Below are positions 1 to 10,400 of a stretch of 64,000 nt of DNA, in pieces; the stretch's first letter is position 1, and the number at the start of each line of letters is the position of its first letter. The translations under genes and the position numbers were made by a program. The DNA is from Clostridia bacterium. GTDB lineage: Bacteria > Bacillota > Clostridia > Acetivibrionales > DSM-2933. The stretch lies in contig JAOAEJ010000013.1 in NCBI GenBank assembly GCA_026416815.1, positions 1-64,000 of the forward strand, in the 5' to 3' direction. A model generated the notes under the pieces. The model was not told the origin of the DNA and made no database searches. It saw only the letters and a list, made by a program, of their open reading frames with translations.

Positions 1-579
1 ACTTTATTTTGAAACTCATAACTTTGACTAACAAATTATCCCATATTTTTATCAAACTTTATTTATAAATTTTAAAAATACGTTCCTGATTTATGTGAGT
101 TTGGGGCATGTGTTTTTATCAAACTTTATTTTAAAGTTACAAACAGTTTATTATTGATACATTGCCTATAGTAGTGAAACCGTACACACGAGATACAGTA
201 AGGCTAAACGATATTCTTTATAGATTTATTACACAATTTTTTGACATATATAATTCACTTTTGAAATTAAAATGACAAATGTCATTGTTTGAAAGATGAA
301 TGACACATATCACATTGATACTGTATTTTTAACCTTGTAAAATGTAAATTGTATATAATGTCAAATATTAAATGTTATTGTCGGATATGCAATATTAATG
401 TAATAGTTTAATGGTAAGTCTTACTGCAAATATGATAACTTAAACCATTCTACAAATAAATATGACATTGACGTTTTACTACTAGCTACATTATATGGTT
501 TTAAAGTGTTACACCCTAGGGTTTAGGCAGTGAAATAAAATGCTATCATATCTAACTAAATATAGCCTAGGGAGGATAT
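1..579. promoter_or_regulatory. AT-rich upstream region of the first NRPS gene
   Basis: No gene is visible in this stretch. It holds three direct copies of an ACTTTATTT-type word (1-10, 56-64, 123-132); the last two extend to TTTTTATCAAACTTTATTT (46-64 and 113-131). A short perfect inverted repeat AATGACA-aa-TGTCATT lies at 271-286, and AATGACA recurs at 299-305, followed by a poorer right half. A perfect TATAAT hexamer is at 354-359 but has no good -35 at 16-18 bp. A 10-nt palindrome ACCCTAGGGT is at 513-522. The ribosome binding site GGAGG at 571-575 precedes the ATG at 580. A promoter and operator for the long region A operon must lie here or further upstream; which element is used cannot be decided from sequence alone. 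Confidence 0.35.
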
Positions 580-3500
580 ATGAAATATACAAGTCTTCAA
601 AGTCAGATAAAAAGAATTGCTGATAAAACTCCAAAAAAAGTAGCTATAGAATATCAGGATAAGTATGTCACTTATTCTCAACTCTATCAAAATGCCAATT
701 TTATTGCAAACTCACTTAATGAAAAAGCTATTGAAAATAAGATTATTCCTGTTTTCATTGATAAAAAACCCTTGCTGATTGAAGTTATACTGGGGATTTT
801 AAAGTTCGGAGGTACCTTTGTCCCTCTTGATACCAGTCTTCCCGAAAACAGGCTAGGGATAATATTACGTGAAACCCAGGCTGATTGGATTTTTTCAGAA
901 ATTCATTATCTCGATAAGTTAAATCAGATTATGCAGAATGTCAATAAAAAAATAAACGTCATAATTGAAAGTTCATGTTCAGAAATCATATCAGATTATC
1001 CATGCTTAAATGTACATATTATAAATGGCCAAAAGAGAAAAGATTTATATGATGAAATAGATATTTTCAGTGAGGACTGCTATATTTACTTTACTTCAGG
1101 TTCTACTGGAAAACCCAAAGGCGTTTTAGGCAGGCATAAAAGCTTAAAGCATTTCATCGATTGGGAGATGGCACAATTTGGAGTTAATGAAGATTTCAGA
1201 GTAAGCCAGCTTATTACGCCGTCATTTGACCCATTTCTAAGGGATATTTTTGTACCTCTATGCTCAGGTGCAACTCTATGTATACCTGAAAACCGGGAAA
1301 TTATTTTAAACCCGAAAAAACTTGCTAATTGGATTGATTCTAAGCGTATAACGCTGATACATATGGTTCCTACACTGTTTAAAGGTATGATTAAGGAATT
1401 AGAAGATTCGCAGCACTTTGACAGCCTCAAATACATACTTTTAGCCGGTGAGCTGCTTAAGGGTAATGATTTGAAAAAGTTCTACGAATTATTTGGTTCA
1501 AGGATTCAGCTGGTGAATTTATACGGACCAACTGAGACAACTTTGGCAAAGACTTTTTATTTAATTAGTGAAAATGATGTTAGCAAAATAAATGTTCCTA
1601 TAGGTAAGCCTATAAATGACACTGAGATTTTAATTTTGGGCAGTGATATGAAATCATGTACAGAAGGAAATACAGGAGAAATATACATTCATACAAATTT
1701 CAAGTCCTCAGGGTATTTTAATGACACTGAGTTGACGAAGAAAGTTTTCTTGAAAAATCCTTTTAGCTTAGATCCCAAAGACCTCATATATAAAACCGGG
1801 GATCTTGGAAAAGTACTGGCTGATGGGAATATAGAGTGTCTGGGCAGAATCGATAACCAAGTAAAAGTGAGAGGTATCAGGATAGAGCTGTCAGAGATTG
1901 AAACGTATATTCTAAAAGATGAACTTGTTAAAGAAGCAGTAGTGATTGCTAAAGATGATGACGATGGCGACAAATACATTTGTGCTTTCTTAGTCGCGGA
2001 TGAAAAGCCGGATATATCCAGGCTAAGAGAGTGTCTTTCAAGAGAACTGCCTGATTATATGGTTCCGTCACATTTTGCACAGATCGATAAGATGCCTTTG
2101 CTGCCTAATGGTAAGATTGATAGAAAAACATTGGAAAAATTTGAAATAGAAATGGATACCGGTGTGGAATACCAGGCTCCGCGGAATGAAATCGAAGAAA
2201 AACTTACTGCGTTGTGGCAGGAAGTATTACGTATAAAGAGAGTAGGGGTGAATGATAATTTCTTTTTCCTTGGAGGACATTCTCTTAAAGCTGCAAATTT
2301 GGCCGCAAAACTGTTCAAAGAATTTAATGTAGAGATTCCTGTAAAGGAGATATTTAAAAACAATACAATCAAAGCTTTGGCAAAGTACATAGAGAACTCG
2401 GAGAAAAGTGCATATGCAGCAATACCTCTTGTTGAAGAAAAGGAATATTATCTTGTTTCATCTGCTCAAAAGAGGATTTACCTTGTCAGTTTGATAGATG
2501 AAGCGGGAACAAGCTATAATATGCCGGAAGCATTGCTGATAGAAGGGAACCCGGACAGGGAAACAATTGAAAGGGCATTTAAACTTATAGTTGGCAGGCA
2601 TGAGGCTTTGAGGACATCTTTTGAACTCACCGGCGATGGCCCTGTGCAGCGTATCCATAATAATCTTGAATTTAAAATGGATTTTATTGAAGTAAATAAT
2701 TGGTCAGGTGAGGAGAAGGATATTGACACCACAGTAAAAGGGTTGATAAATGATTTTATTCGCCCGTTCGATTTGAGTCAGGCTCCACTTTTCAGGGTGT
2801 GCCTGGTGAAACTGGCAGAGGATAAATATGTTTTATTGCGTGACATGCACCATATCATATCCGACGGTATTTCGGAAGAAATTTTAAAGGCTGAATTTGC
2901 AAAACTTTATAATGGTATAGAGTTGGAGGCATTAAAACTACAGTACAAAGATTTTTCCCAGTGGCAAAATAAACGGTTAATGTCTGAAGCTGTCAGAAAG
3001 CAGGAGGAATACTGGCTAGATTTGTTTTCGGGAGAGCTGCCTGTGTTGAATATGCCTATAGATTATCCTCGGCCTCCCAGGCAGAGTTTTGAAGGGGACA
3101 GCTTTAGAGTAGAAATTAGTAAAGAACTTACAAAAAAAATAAATAGGGTTGCAGTTGAAAATGGGGCATCCCTTTATATGGTTCTTATGGCGGCGCTTAA
3201 TGTGCTGCTTTCCAAGTATACAGGCCAGGAAGATATCGTAATCGGATCACCTGTGGCAGGTAGAGGACATGCTAATCTGGATAGCATTATTGGGGTATTT
3301 ATAAATACCCTGGCGATGAGAAACAATCCCTCCGGGAATAAGACTTTTAAGGACTTCCTAGAGAATGTAAGGGATAGCTCATTTCAAGCCTTTGAAAACC
3401 AGGACTGCCAGTTTGAGTATTTAATCGAGAAGTTGGATATAGAGAGGGATTTGAGCAGAAATCCACTGTTTGATGTTATGTTTATATTGCAAAATATGAA

Positions 3501-6144
3501 CTTTGAAAAGGTAAACATGGGTAACCTCAAAACTATGCTTTTTAAAGTCGACAGAAATGTTTCAAAGTTCGACCTTACACTTACTGCAGTTGAAGGTGAG
3601 GATAAAATTGAACTTTGTTTTGAATATTGCTCAAAGCTATTTAGAAAAGAGACCATAGAACGGCTTGGAAAGCATTATGCAAATATATTGAAACAGGCTG
3701 TCCAAAACACTGGAGTTAAGCTTTCGGACATTGATATGCTGCTGGAAGAGGAAAGAAAACAAATTTTATTCTACTTCAATGATACATATACTGAATACCC
3801 GTCTGATAAAACAATTCACCGGCTTTTTGAAGAACAGGCGGAAAGAACGCCTGATAAGACGGCATTGGCCTTTGGCGGTAAAAAACTAACTTATTCGGAA
3901 TTGAATATAAAAGCCAATCAGCTTGCAGAAAAATTGAGGGAAAAAGGCGTAAAGGCAGATGGCATAGTGGGGCTGATGGTAACCCGCTCTATGGAAATGT
4001 TTATTGGATTGTTTGGCATTTTAAAGGCTGGAGGAGCATATCTTCCCATAGATCCGGAATACCCTGCGGAAAGAGTCCAATATATGCTTGAAAACAGCGA
4101 ATGCGGCACTGTATTAACAAACCGGGGAGTTCGCAAAACAGAAGCTAGTACAGAATTTATCCATTTGGATGATGAAAGTTTGTATTCAGGTTGCAGCTCA
4201 AATTTAGACAGTGCCAGTAAGCCGGATAATCTGGCTTATGTAATTTACACATCGGGGTCGACGGGCAAGCCCAAAGGGGTAATGATTGAACACAGGAATG
4301 TAAGTAATTTTATCAAAGGAATGACTGATAAAATAGACTTTTCTCCCAATAAGACCATCTTGTGTCTGACAACAATATCTTTTGACATATTCGTACTGGA
4401 GTCGTTGGTACCTCTGGCAAATGGGTTAACTGTCGTAATTGCCGATGAGAAACAGCAGATGGATCCGGATTTGCTAAGTGATGTGATAGCAGCTAATGGT
4501 GTGGATATGCTGCAGTGTACTCCATCAAGGATGCAAATGCTGTTAAAATCTAAGAAATCCGCACAATGCCTTCAAAATATTAAAGAACTGATTATAGGAG
4601 GAGAAGCTTTTCCGGAGATATTGCTTCAGGATTTAAGTTTCCTTGAGAATACAAAAATATATAACGTATATGGCCCTACCGAGACTACAGTCTGGTCTAC
4701 GATAAAAGAATTAACGGACTCTAAGACTATAAATATCGGTAAGCCTATAGCAAATACTCAGATTTACATATTGGACAGGTATAATTCCTTACAACCTGTG
4801 GGAGTTGCCGGGGAACTGCATGTAGCGGGGGATGGCTTGGCAAGAGGGTACTTCAACAGGGAGGATTTGACCACAGAAAGGTTTATCGCCAACCCTTTTG
4901 TAGACGGAAAGTTTATGTATAAGACGGGAGACCTTGCAAGGTGGCTCCCTAACGGCGAGATTGAATATATCGGGAGGATGGACAACCAGGTAAAGGTAAG
5001 GGGCTATAGGATTGAACTGCCGGAGATTGAAAAATGCATAATTGAATACGGAGGTATAAAAAATTGTGTATGTGTGGTAAAAGAAGATGATTACGGAGTC
5101 AAGTACCTGGCGGCATATTATGTTTCGGAGCAGGATATACCGGTTTCCGAAATGCGCACGTACCTTGCAAAATACCTGCCGGATTATATGGTGCCTCAAA
5201 CCTATATGTGCCTTGAACAAATTCCTATGACACCAAACGGCAAAGTGGATAGGAATGCTTTACCTTCGCCGGACAGAAATAGGCCGCAGCTTAAAACCGA
5301 CTATGTCGAAGCCCGGACAGTTACGGAAAAAAATATTGCTGAAGTATGGAAAAATGTATTGAAGCGTGATTCCATAGGCATTAATGACAGCTTCTTCGAC
5401 CTGGGAGGGAATTCCCTGCTGCTGGTGGTTATGCATAACAGTCTTGAAAAACTGTATCATGATAAAGTGGCTATTGCAGATATTTTTGCAAACCCAACCA
5501 TATCAAAGCTGGCACAGTTTATTAACCGGGAAGAAGTAAACTTCAACGATATAGATATAACAGGGCTGAATCTTCCGCACGAATATTTCCTGGAAAGTGA
5601 TGAGCCTAATGAGGATATTGTCCTTGAATATGAGGTGGAAGGCGCTTTTTATGAAGGGTTAAAGATGACAGCAAAGGAATTTAATATTAATTTGACCGAT
5701 ATAATGCTTGCGGTATATATGTACTTACTGTCGGAAGTTACCGGACAAGGTAAAGTAGCGGTTCAAGAGGTTATCAACGATAGTAATGCAGTTCAGTTGG
5801 ACACGGATTTATCGGATATTACGGACTTTAGTTCGCTTTTTGGAGCAGTAAGCCGTGAATGGCTGGTTAAAGCCAGGGAAAATACATATGATGTAAAAGC
5901 TTTAAGCCGGACGAAATCAATTAAAGGAAATAGTCCGGCAGTTGTAGCATTTACCTGCAATTCAAAGATAACTTTACAGGCACTGAAGGATTGTGATTTT
6001 ATGCTTAAAGTTGTTGATAACAACTACAATATAAATCTTATATTTGAATATGCAGCTTCGAGGATCAGGTCAACAAAAGCAGAGGAATTTTTACAGTGGT
6101 ATATAAAACTAATTAGTTTAATGAATAAGAAAATAAATTGTTAA
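580..6144 (+). CDS. NRPS 1: A-PCP-C-A(Gly)-PCP plus C-terminal half-C domain
   Basis: A 1854-residue nonribosomal peptide synthetase that probably loads the first amino acid and joins it to glycine. Domain order: loading A (about 1-520; A3 TSGSTGKPKG, YGPTETT, YKTGDL, NGKIDR), PCP1 (GGHS, Ser568), C (about 625-1050; HHIISDG, second His 758), A (about 1075-1560) and PCP2 (GGNS, Ser1612). By my motif alignment to GrsA the second A pocket reads D-I-L-Q-I-G-V-V-W-K, close to the known glycine code DILQLGLIWK. The first A reads about D-P-R-H-L-A-L-L-A-K, which I cannot assign. After PCP2 about 200 residues (1655-1854) resemble only the C-terminal lobe of a condensation domain, with no HHxxxDG motif. 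There is no N-terminal C domain, so this is the starter protein of region A. Start at ATG 580 behind GGAGG. No E, TE or docking helix pair is seen. Confidence 0.93.
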   Translation: MKYTSLQSQIKRIADKTPKKVAIEYQDKYVTYSQLYQNANFIANSLNEKAIENKIIPVFIDKKPLLIEVILGILKFGGTFVPLDTSLPENRLGIILRETQADWIFSEIHYLDKLNQIMQNVNKKINVIIESSCSEIISDYPCLNVHIINGQKRKDLYDEIDIFSEDCYIYFTSGSTGKPKGVLGRHKSLKHFIDWEMAQFGVNEDFRVSQLITPSFDPFLRDIFVPLCSGATLCIPENREIILNPKKLANWIDSKRITLIHMVPTLFKGMIKELEDSQHFDSLKYILLAGELLKGNDLKKFYELFGSRIQLVNLYGPTETTLAKTFYLISENDVSKINVPIGKPINDTEILILGSDMKSCTEGNTGEIYIHTNFKSSGYFNDTELTKKVFLKNPFSLDPKDLIYKTGDLGKVLADGNIECLGRIDNQVKVRGIRIELSEIETYILKDELVKEAVVIAKDDDDGDKYICAFLVADEKPDISRLRECLSRELPDYMVPSHFAQIDKMPLLPNGKIDRKTLEKFEIEMDTGVEYQAPRNEIEEKLTALWQEVLRIKRVGVNDNFFFLGGHSLKAANLAAKLFKEFNVEIPVKEIFKNNTIKALAKYIENSEKSAYAAIPLVEEKEYYLVSSAQKRIYLVSLIDEAGTSYNMPEALLIEGNPDRETIERAFKLIVGRHEALRTSFELTGDGPVQRIHNNLEFKMDFIEVNNWSGEEKDIDTTVKGLINDFIRPFDLSQAPLFRVCLVKLAEDKYVLLRDMHHIISDGISEEILKAEFAKLYNGIELEALKLQYKDFSQWQNKRLMSEAVRKQEEYWLDLFSGELPVLNMPIDYPRPPRQSFEGDSFRVEISKELTKKINRVAVENGASLYMVLMAALNVLLSKYTGQEDIVIGSPVAGRGHANLDSIIGVFINTLAMRNNPSGNKTFKDFLENVRDSSFQAFENQDCQFEYLIEKLDIERDLSRNPLFDVMFILQNMNFEKVNMGNLKTMLFKVDRNVSKFDLTLTAVEGEDKIELCFEYCSKLFRKETIERLGKHYANILKQAVQNTGVKLSDIDMLLEEERKQILFYFNDTYTEYPSDKTIHRLFEEQAERTPDKTALAFGGKKLTYSELNIKANQLAEKLREKGVKADGIVGLMVTRSMEMFIGLFGILKAGGAYLPIDPEYPAERVQYMLENSECGTVLTNRGVRKTEASTEFIHLDDESLYSGCSSNLDSASKPDNLAYVIYTSGSTGKPKGVMIEHRNVSNFIKGMTDKIDFSPNKTILCLTTISFDIFVLESLVPLANGLTVVIADEKQQMDPDLLSDVIAANGVDMLQCTPSRMQMLLKSKKSAQCLQNIKELIIGGEAFPEILLQDLSFLENTKIYNVYGPTETTVWSTIKELTDSKTINIGKPIANTQIYILDRYNSLQPVGVAGELHVAGDGLARGYFNREDLTTERFIANPFVDGKFMYKTGDLARWLPNGEIEYIGRMDNQVKVRGYRIELPEIEKCIIEYGGIKNCVCVVKEDDYGVKYLAAYYVSEQDIPVSEMRTYLAKYLPDYMVPQTYMCLEQIPMTPNGKVDRNALPSPDRNRPQLKTDYVEARTVTEKNIAEVWKNVLKRDSIGINDSFFDLGGNSLLLVVMHNSLEKLYHDKVAIADIFANPTISKLAQFINREEVNFNDIDITGLNLPHEYFLESDEPNEDIVLEYEVEGAFYEGLKMTAKEFNINLTDIMLAVYMYLLSEVTGQGKVAVQEVINDSNAVQLDTDLSDITDFSSLFGAVSREWLVKARENTYDVKALSRTKSIKGNSPAVVAFTCNSKITLQALKDCDFMLKVVDNNYNINLIFEYAASRIRSTKAEEFLQWYIKLISLMNKKINC

Positions 6145-6164
6145 CGAAGGGTGGTTTATTATCA

Positions 6165-7436
6165 ATGAACAAGTTTGCATTGCTGTTTCCGGGTCAAGGA
6201 TCACAATACGTGAAAATGGGTAAGTCTTTATGCGATGAGTTTGCTTCGGCGAAAAAGGTTTTTGAGGAAGCAAACGAAGCTTTGGGCTTTGATTTAATGA
6301 AACTGTGTTTTGAAGGGGATTTGGATGAACTGACAAAAACGGAAAATGCTCAGCCGGCTATTTTAACTGCCAGTGTTGCAGCTTTTAAGGTTTATATGGA
6401 ACAGATAGGAATATTGCCCGTATGCGCGGGAGGACATAGCCTTGGAGAGTATTCAGCATTAGTTTGCAGCGGTGCTGTTCAGTTTTCCGATGCAGTAAAA
6501 ATTGTAAGACAGCGCGGAAAGTTCATGCAGGAAGCTGTTGCACAAGGGGTAGGCGCAATGGCCGCGATTGGCGGGTTAGAAAAAGATGTTATTGAAGCAG
6601 AGTGCAGGAAAATATCTACTGAAGGCAATATAGTGGTTGTATCCAATTACAACTCCCCTAATCAGACTGTCATCTCAGGAAATAAAGGAGCTGTAGATAC
6701 TGCCGGACAAAGTCTGAAGGATATGGGAGGAACTGTTACTCCATTGAAAGTCAGTGCACCTTTTCATAGCCCACTCATGCAGCCTGCAGCCGATAGGTTG
6801 AAGGATGAATTGATAAATTATAAATTTAATGAGTTTAAATTCCCGGTTATTTCAAATGTGACTGCACTGCCTTATGAGGGTTCCTATAAAATAATTGAGA
6901 ACCTGACTACACAGATAGTGGCGCCGGTTCAATGGGTGGCTTCGATGCAATATGTTGAGAAGCTTGGGATAAATATTGCTGTTGAGGCAGGTCCGCAAAC
7001 TGTTTTAAGAAATTTGATGAAGAGAAATGCACCGAGTGTAAAAGCATATTCTTATGACAAGAGTGAAGATGTAGAGGCTTTGTTGAAGGTGGTAAAAGAA
7101 CAGTCAGCTGACAGCTCCAAGGCAAACGGGCCTACGGTAGTTACCAGATGTATGGCTGTTGCGGTTTGTACACGAAACCGGAATTGGAACAATGAAGAAT
7201 ATCAAAAGGGCGTTTCGGAGCCCTATAAAAAAATTCAACAAATGCAGGAAGAGGCAGAAAAGAGCGGAGTTCTGCCTACTGTAGAACAGATGAAGGAAGC
7301 TCTTGAAATGCTCAGGTCGGTGTTTGTGACAAAGCAAACGCCTGTTGTAGAACAGATTGAAAGATTTAACCAGATATTTGACGAAACAGGCACCCGCTAT
7401 CTTTTCTCTGACTTTAAAATGCCGGTTAAAGAATGA
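6165..7436 (+). CDS. Free-standing trans-acyltransferase
   Basis: A 423-residue malonyl-type acyltransferase of the FabD/trans-AT family. It should charge the ACPs of the five AT-less PKS proteins downstream with malonyl units. The N-terminal LFPGQGSQ motif, the active-site GHSLGE (Ser92) and the acid-binding Arg in VRQRG are present, as expected for malonyl-CoA use. After the AT fold (about 1-290) a further 130 residues, partly charged and helical, extend it beyond plain FabD (about 310 residues); I cannot assign a function to them. An upstream in-frame TTG at 6138 would overlap the stop of NRPS 1. ATG 6165 behind GAAGGGTGG (6146-6153) is the better start. Substrate choice is inferred from family. 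Confidence 0.9.
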   Translation: MNKFALLFPGQGSQYVKMGKSLCDEFASAKKVFEEANEALGFDLMKLCFEGDLDELTKTENAQPAILTASVAAFKVYMEQIGILPVCAGGHSLGEYSALVCSGAVQFSDAVKIVRQRGKFMQEAVAQGVGAMAAIGGLEKDVIEAECRKISTEGNIVVVSNYNSPNQTVISGNKGAVDTAGQSLKDMGGTVTPLKVSAPFHSPLMQPAADRLKDELINYKFNEFKFPVISNVTALPYEGSYKIIENLTTQIVAPVQWVASMQYVEKLGINIAVEAGPQTVLRNLMKRNAPSVKAYSYDKSEDVEALLKVVKEQSADSSKANGPTVVTRCMAVAVCTRNRNWNNEEYQKGVSEPYKKIQQMQEEAEKSGVLPTVEQMKEALEMLRSVFVTKQTPVVEQIERFNQIFDETGTRYLFSDFKMPVKE

Positions 7437-7472
7437 TATTTATTGCAGTCAATGACTTAAGGGGGAGTGCAG

Positions 7473-10400
7473 GTGCTTAATAAATTACTGAATTTAAGTG
7501 AAATTAAAGCAGATAATGGAGATAGAAATGAGTTTCCCAAGATTGAGAAGGTTTCAAAAAGGGATATGGCCATAATAGGGATGTGCGGTAAATTTCCCAT
7601 GGCAGAAAACATAGGAGAATTTTGGGAAAATATCAGGAACGGTAAAGACTGCATAAGGGAATTTCCATACCAGAGGATGAAAGATGTAAGTCCTATATTA
7701 CCTAATAGTTATATGCCTGCAGACCCTCCGAAGTTATGTGAAGCAGGGTATCTTGACGAAATTGACAAGTTTGATTATGAATTTTTTAATATTTCGCCTA
7801 TTGAAGCGAGATTGATGGATCCAAACCAGAGGTTGTTCCTTGAAACAGCTTGGAATGTAATTGAAGAAGCCGGATATGGCGGAAACAGGATAAAAGGAAC
7901 CAAGACGGGTGTTTACGTCGGACACAGCAGTGATCTCAAGTTTGAGTACCATATGTATGTGAATATGGCGGATACAGAATTGTACAAGAATGTTTCCCTG
8001 CCGGGAAATGTTAAATCAATAATTGCAAGCAGGATTTCATACCTTCTGGATTTAAAAGGGCCGAGCGTCGTGGTTGATACAGCATGTTCATCAGCACTGT
8101 TAGCCATCCATTTGGCCTGTCAGGGAATTATAAACGGTGAATGCGAAATGGCTATTGCAGGAGGGGTAAAGGTAAATCTATTGCCAATTCAAAAAGGGAT
8201 GGATGATGAAATAGGAATAAGATCCCCCGGCGACAGGGCGAGGACATTTGACGACAGTTCTGATGGTACAGGCTCGGGTGAAGGGGTGGTCGCAATTATG
8301 CTAAAACCTCTAAGCAAGGCGATTACCGATGGGGACAATATATATGCAGTCATAAAGGGGAGCGCGGTGAACCAGGATGGCAGCAGTGTAGGGTTGACTG
8401 CTCCAAATTCGGCAGCCCAGGAGGAAGTAATACTGGAGGCCTGGAAAAATGCAAATATTGATCCTGAGACTATATCTTATATAGAAGCTCACGGAACAGC
8501 GACAAAACTTGGTGATCCCATTGAAATCAGCGGGATTGAAAGAGCTTTTAGGAAACATACCGGTAAGAAGAATTTTTGTGCTGTCGGGTCTGTAAAGACA
8601 AATATAGGGCATTTGGATAACATAGCCGGACTTGCAGGTATGATAAAGCTTGTACTGGCATTAAAACATAAGGAAATACCTGCTTCAATCCATTTTAAAC
8701 GGCCTAATAGAAAGATAAATTTTATAGACTCTCCTGTGTATGTGAACGACAGACTGGCAAGATGGGAGACAGAAGGTGCTCCTTTAAGAGGCGGAGTAAG
8801 CTCCTTCGGACTTGCAGGTACCAACTGTCATATTGTTGTTGAAGAGTATAAGGGCAAAGAGCGTAAATATATGAACGAGCCTGTAGAATCGCTGCAGATA
8901 TTGGCTTTGTCTGCGCAGAATAGGGATATTTTAATGGCTTTGGTAAATAAGTATGCATTGTACCTGGAAAAAGACAAAGATACTGCACTTGAGGATATTT
9001 GCCATACAGCAAATACCGGAAGGATACACCACAGTCATAGGCTGGCAGTGGTAGTGGGAACCAGGGAGGAATTGAAGAAGAAACTGGGCAGTTTTAATTT
9101 TGAAGATACAAGCGAGGATAATGCTTATTACGGCGAATACAGGATTGTTTCAGGAAGCAAGGAAATAAAAGCAAAGAACGAAATCAGCGAAGATGCAAAA
9201 AAAGAGCTTGATAGAGCTGCACATCAAATTATTGAATCAATCTCCGGAGTAGAAAAAAAACATCAATCAATTTTAAATGAAATTTGCAGTTTGTATATAA
9301 AAGGTGCGGAAATAGATTGGAATTTGATGTATGCAATGAGGAACGTGAAAAAAGTAAGTTTGCCCACATACCCGTTTAAACGTTCCCGCTGCTGGGTTGA
9401 GGCCATTTCAAAGCAGGAGGCTCCGAAGCTTGGGCAGGCAAAGGAAATTGACCATCCATTGCTGGACCGTTGTATAGTAAAAACATATAAGCAGGAGGTT
9501 TATGCCGCTAAATTTGCTACAGATACCCATTGGGTGATAGGCGAGCATAAAGTGGCCGGAAGATGCGTAATGCCGGGAACGGCTTACCTTGAAATGATCA
9601 GGCGGATTTATTCAAAACATCTGGTACATAGCTATCTGGAATTGGAAAATGTGTTGTTCATATCGCCTTTTATTGCAGAAGACGGAGAGGCTAAAGAGAT
9701 CCAGGTAATAGTGAGCGAGAGGGACGAATATTGCGATTTTACGGTAGCAAGCGGGGCAAAGTCCGGAAACGGTTGGAATGTTCATGTAGAGGGTAAGGTA
9801 ATACCTGTAAGCATGAACGATGTACCTTTGTATGATATAAACCGGATTATGCAGGATGCGGAAATGGAAGAAATTATTGATGACGATGCCAGAAAAATAA
9901 TTGTTGAGATAGGACCCAGGTGGACAGGTATAAAGAAGAAACTATACGCCGGAAAAAACGGTGAATATTTGGCAAGTTTTAAGCTTCCTGATGAATTTAA
10001 AGAGGACTTGAAAGAATATTACCTCCATCCTCCTCTTATGGACCGCAGCATAAATGCAGTAAATACCCTAATCGGAGAAGGATCCTACCTTCCGTTGTCT
10101 TATAAGAATATAAAGATATATGGACCTACCCCTGATGAGTTTTATAGTTACCTGAAAAGGAAGGACTATGAAAAAGGCGGACATGAAACAGCCCGGTTTG
10201 ATATTTTGCTTATAGATAAGAATGGAAGGGTTTTTGTAGAAGTAAAGGACTATGTGATAAAAAGTGTTAGGGAAGAAGAGTTTAAATTCAGGCAGCTTAA
10301 AGAGAATAAGGATATTTTCCATGAAGTACACTGGAGGCCCAGCCAACTAAACGGAAATGCAAAAAATCTGAATGATGGAGACATACTGGTATTCAAAGGA

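Noticed and set aside
6138..6164. TTG 6138 as the start of the trans-AT
   Set aside because: It overlaps the NRPS 1 stop and has no ribosome binding site; ATG 6165 behind GAAGGGTGG begins exactly at the FabD-like N-terminus.
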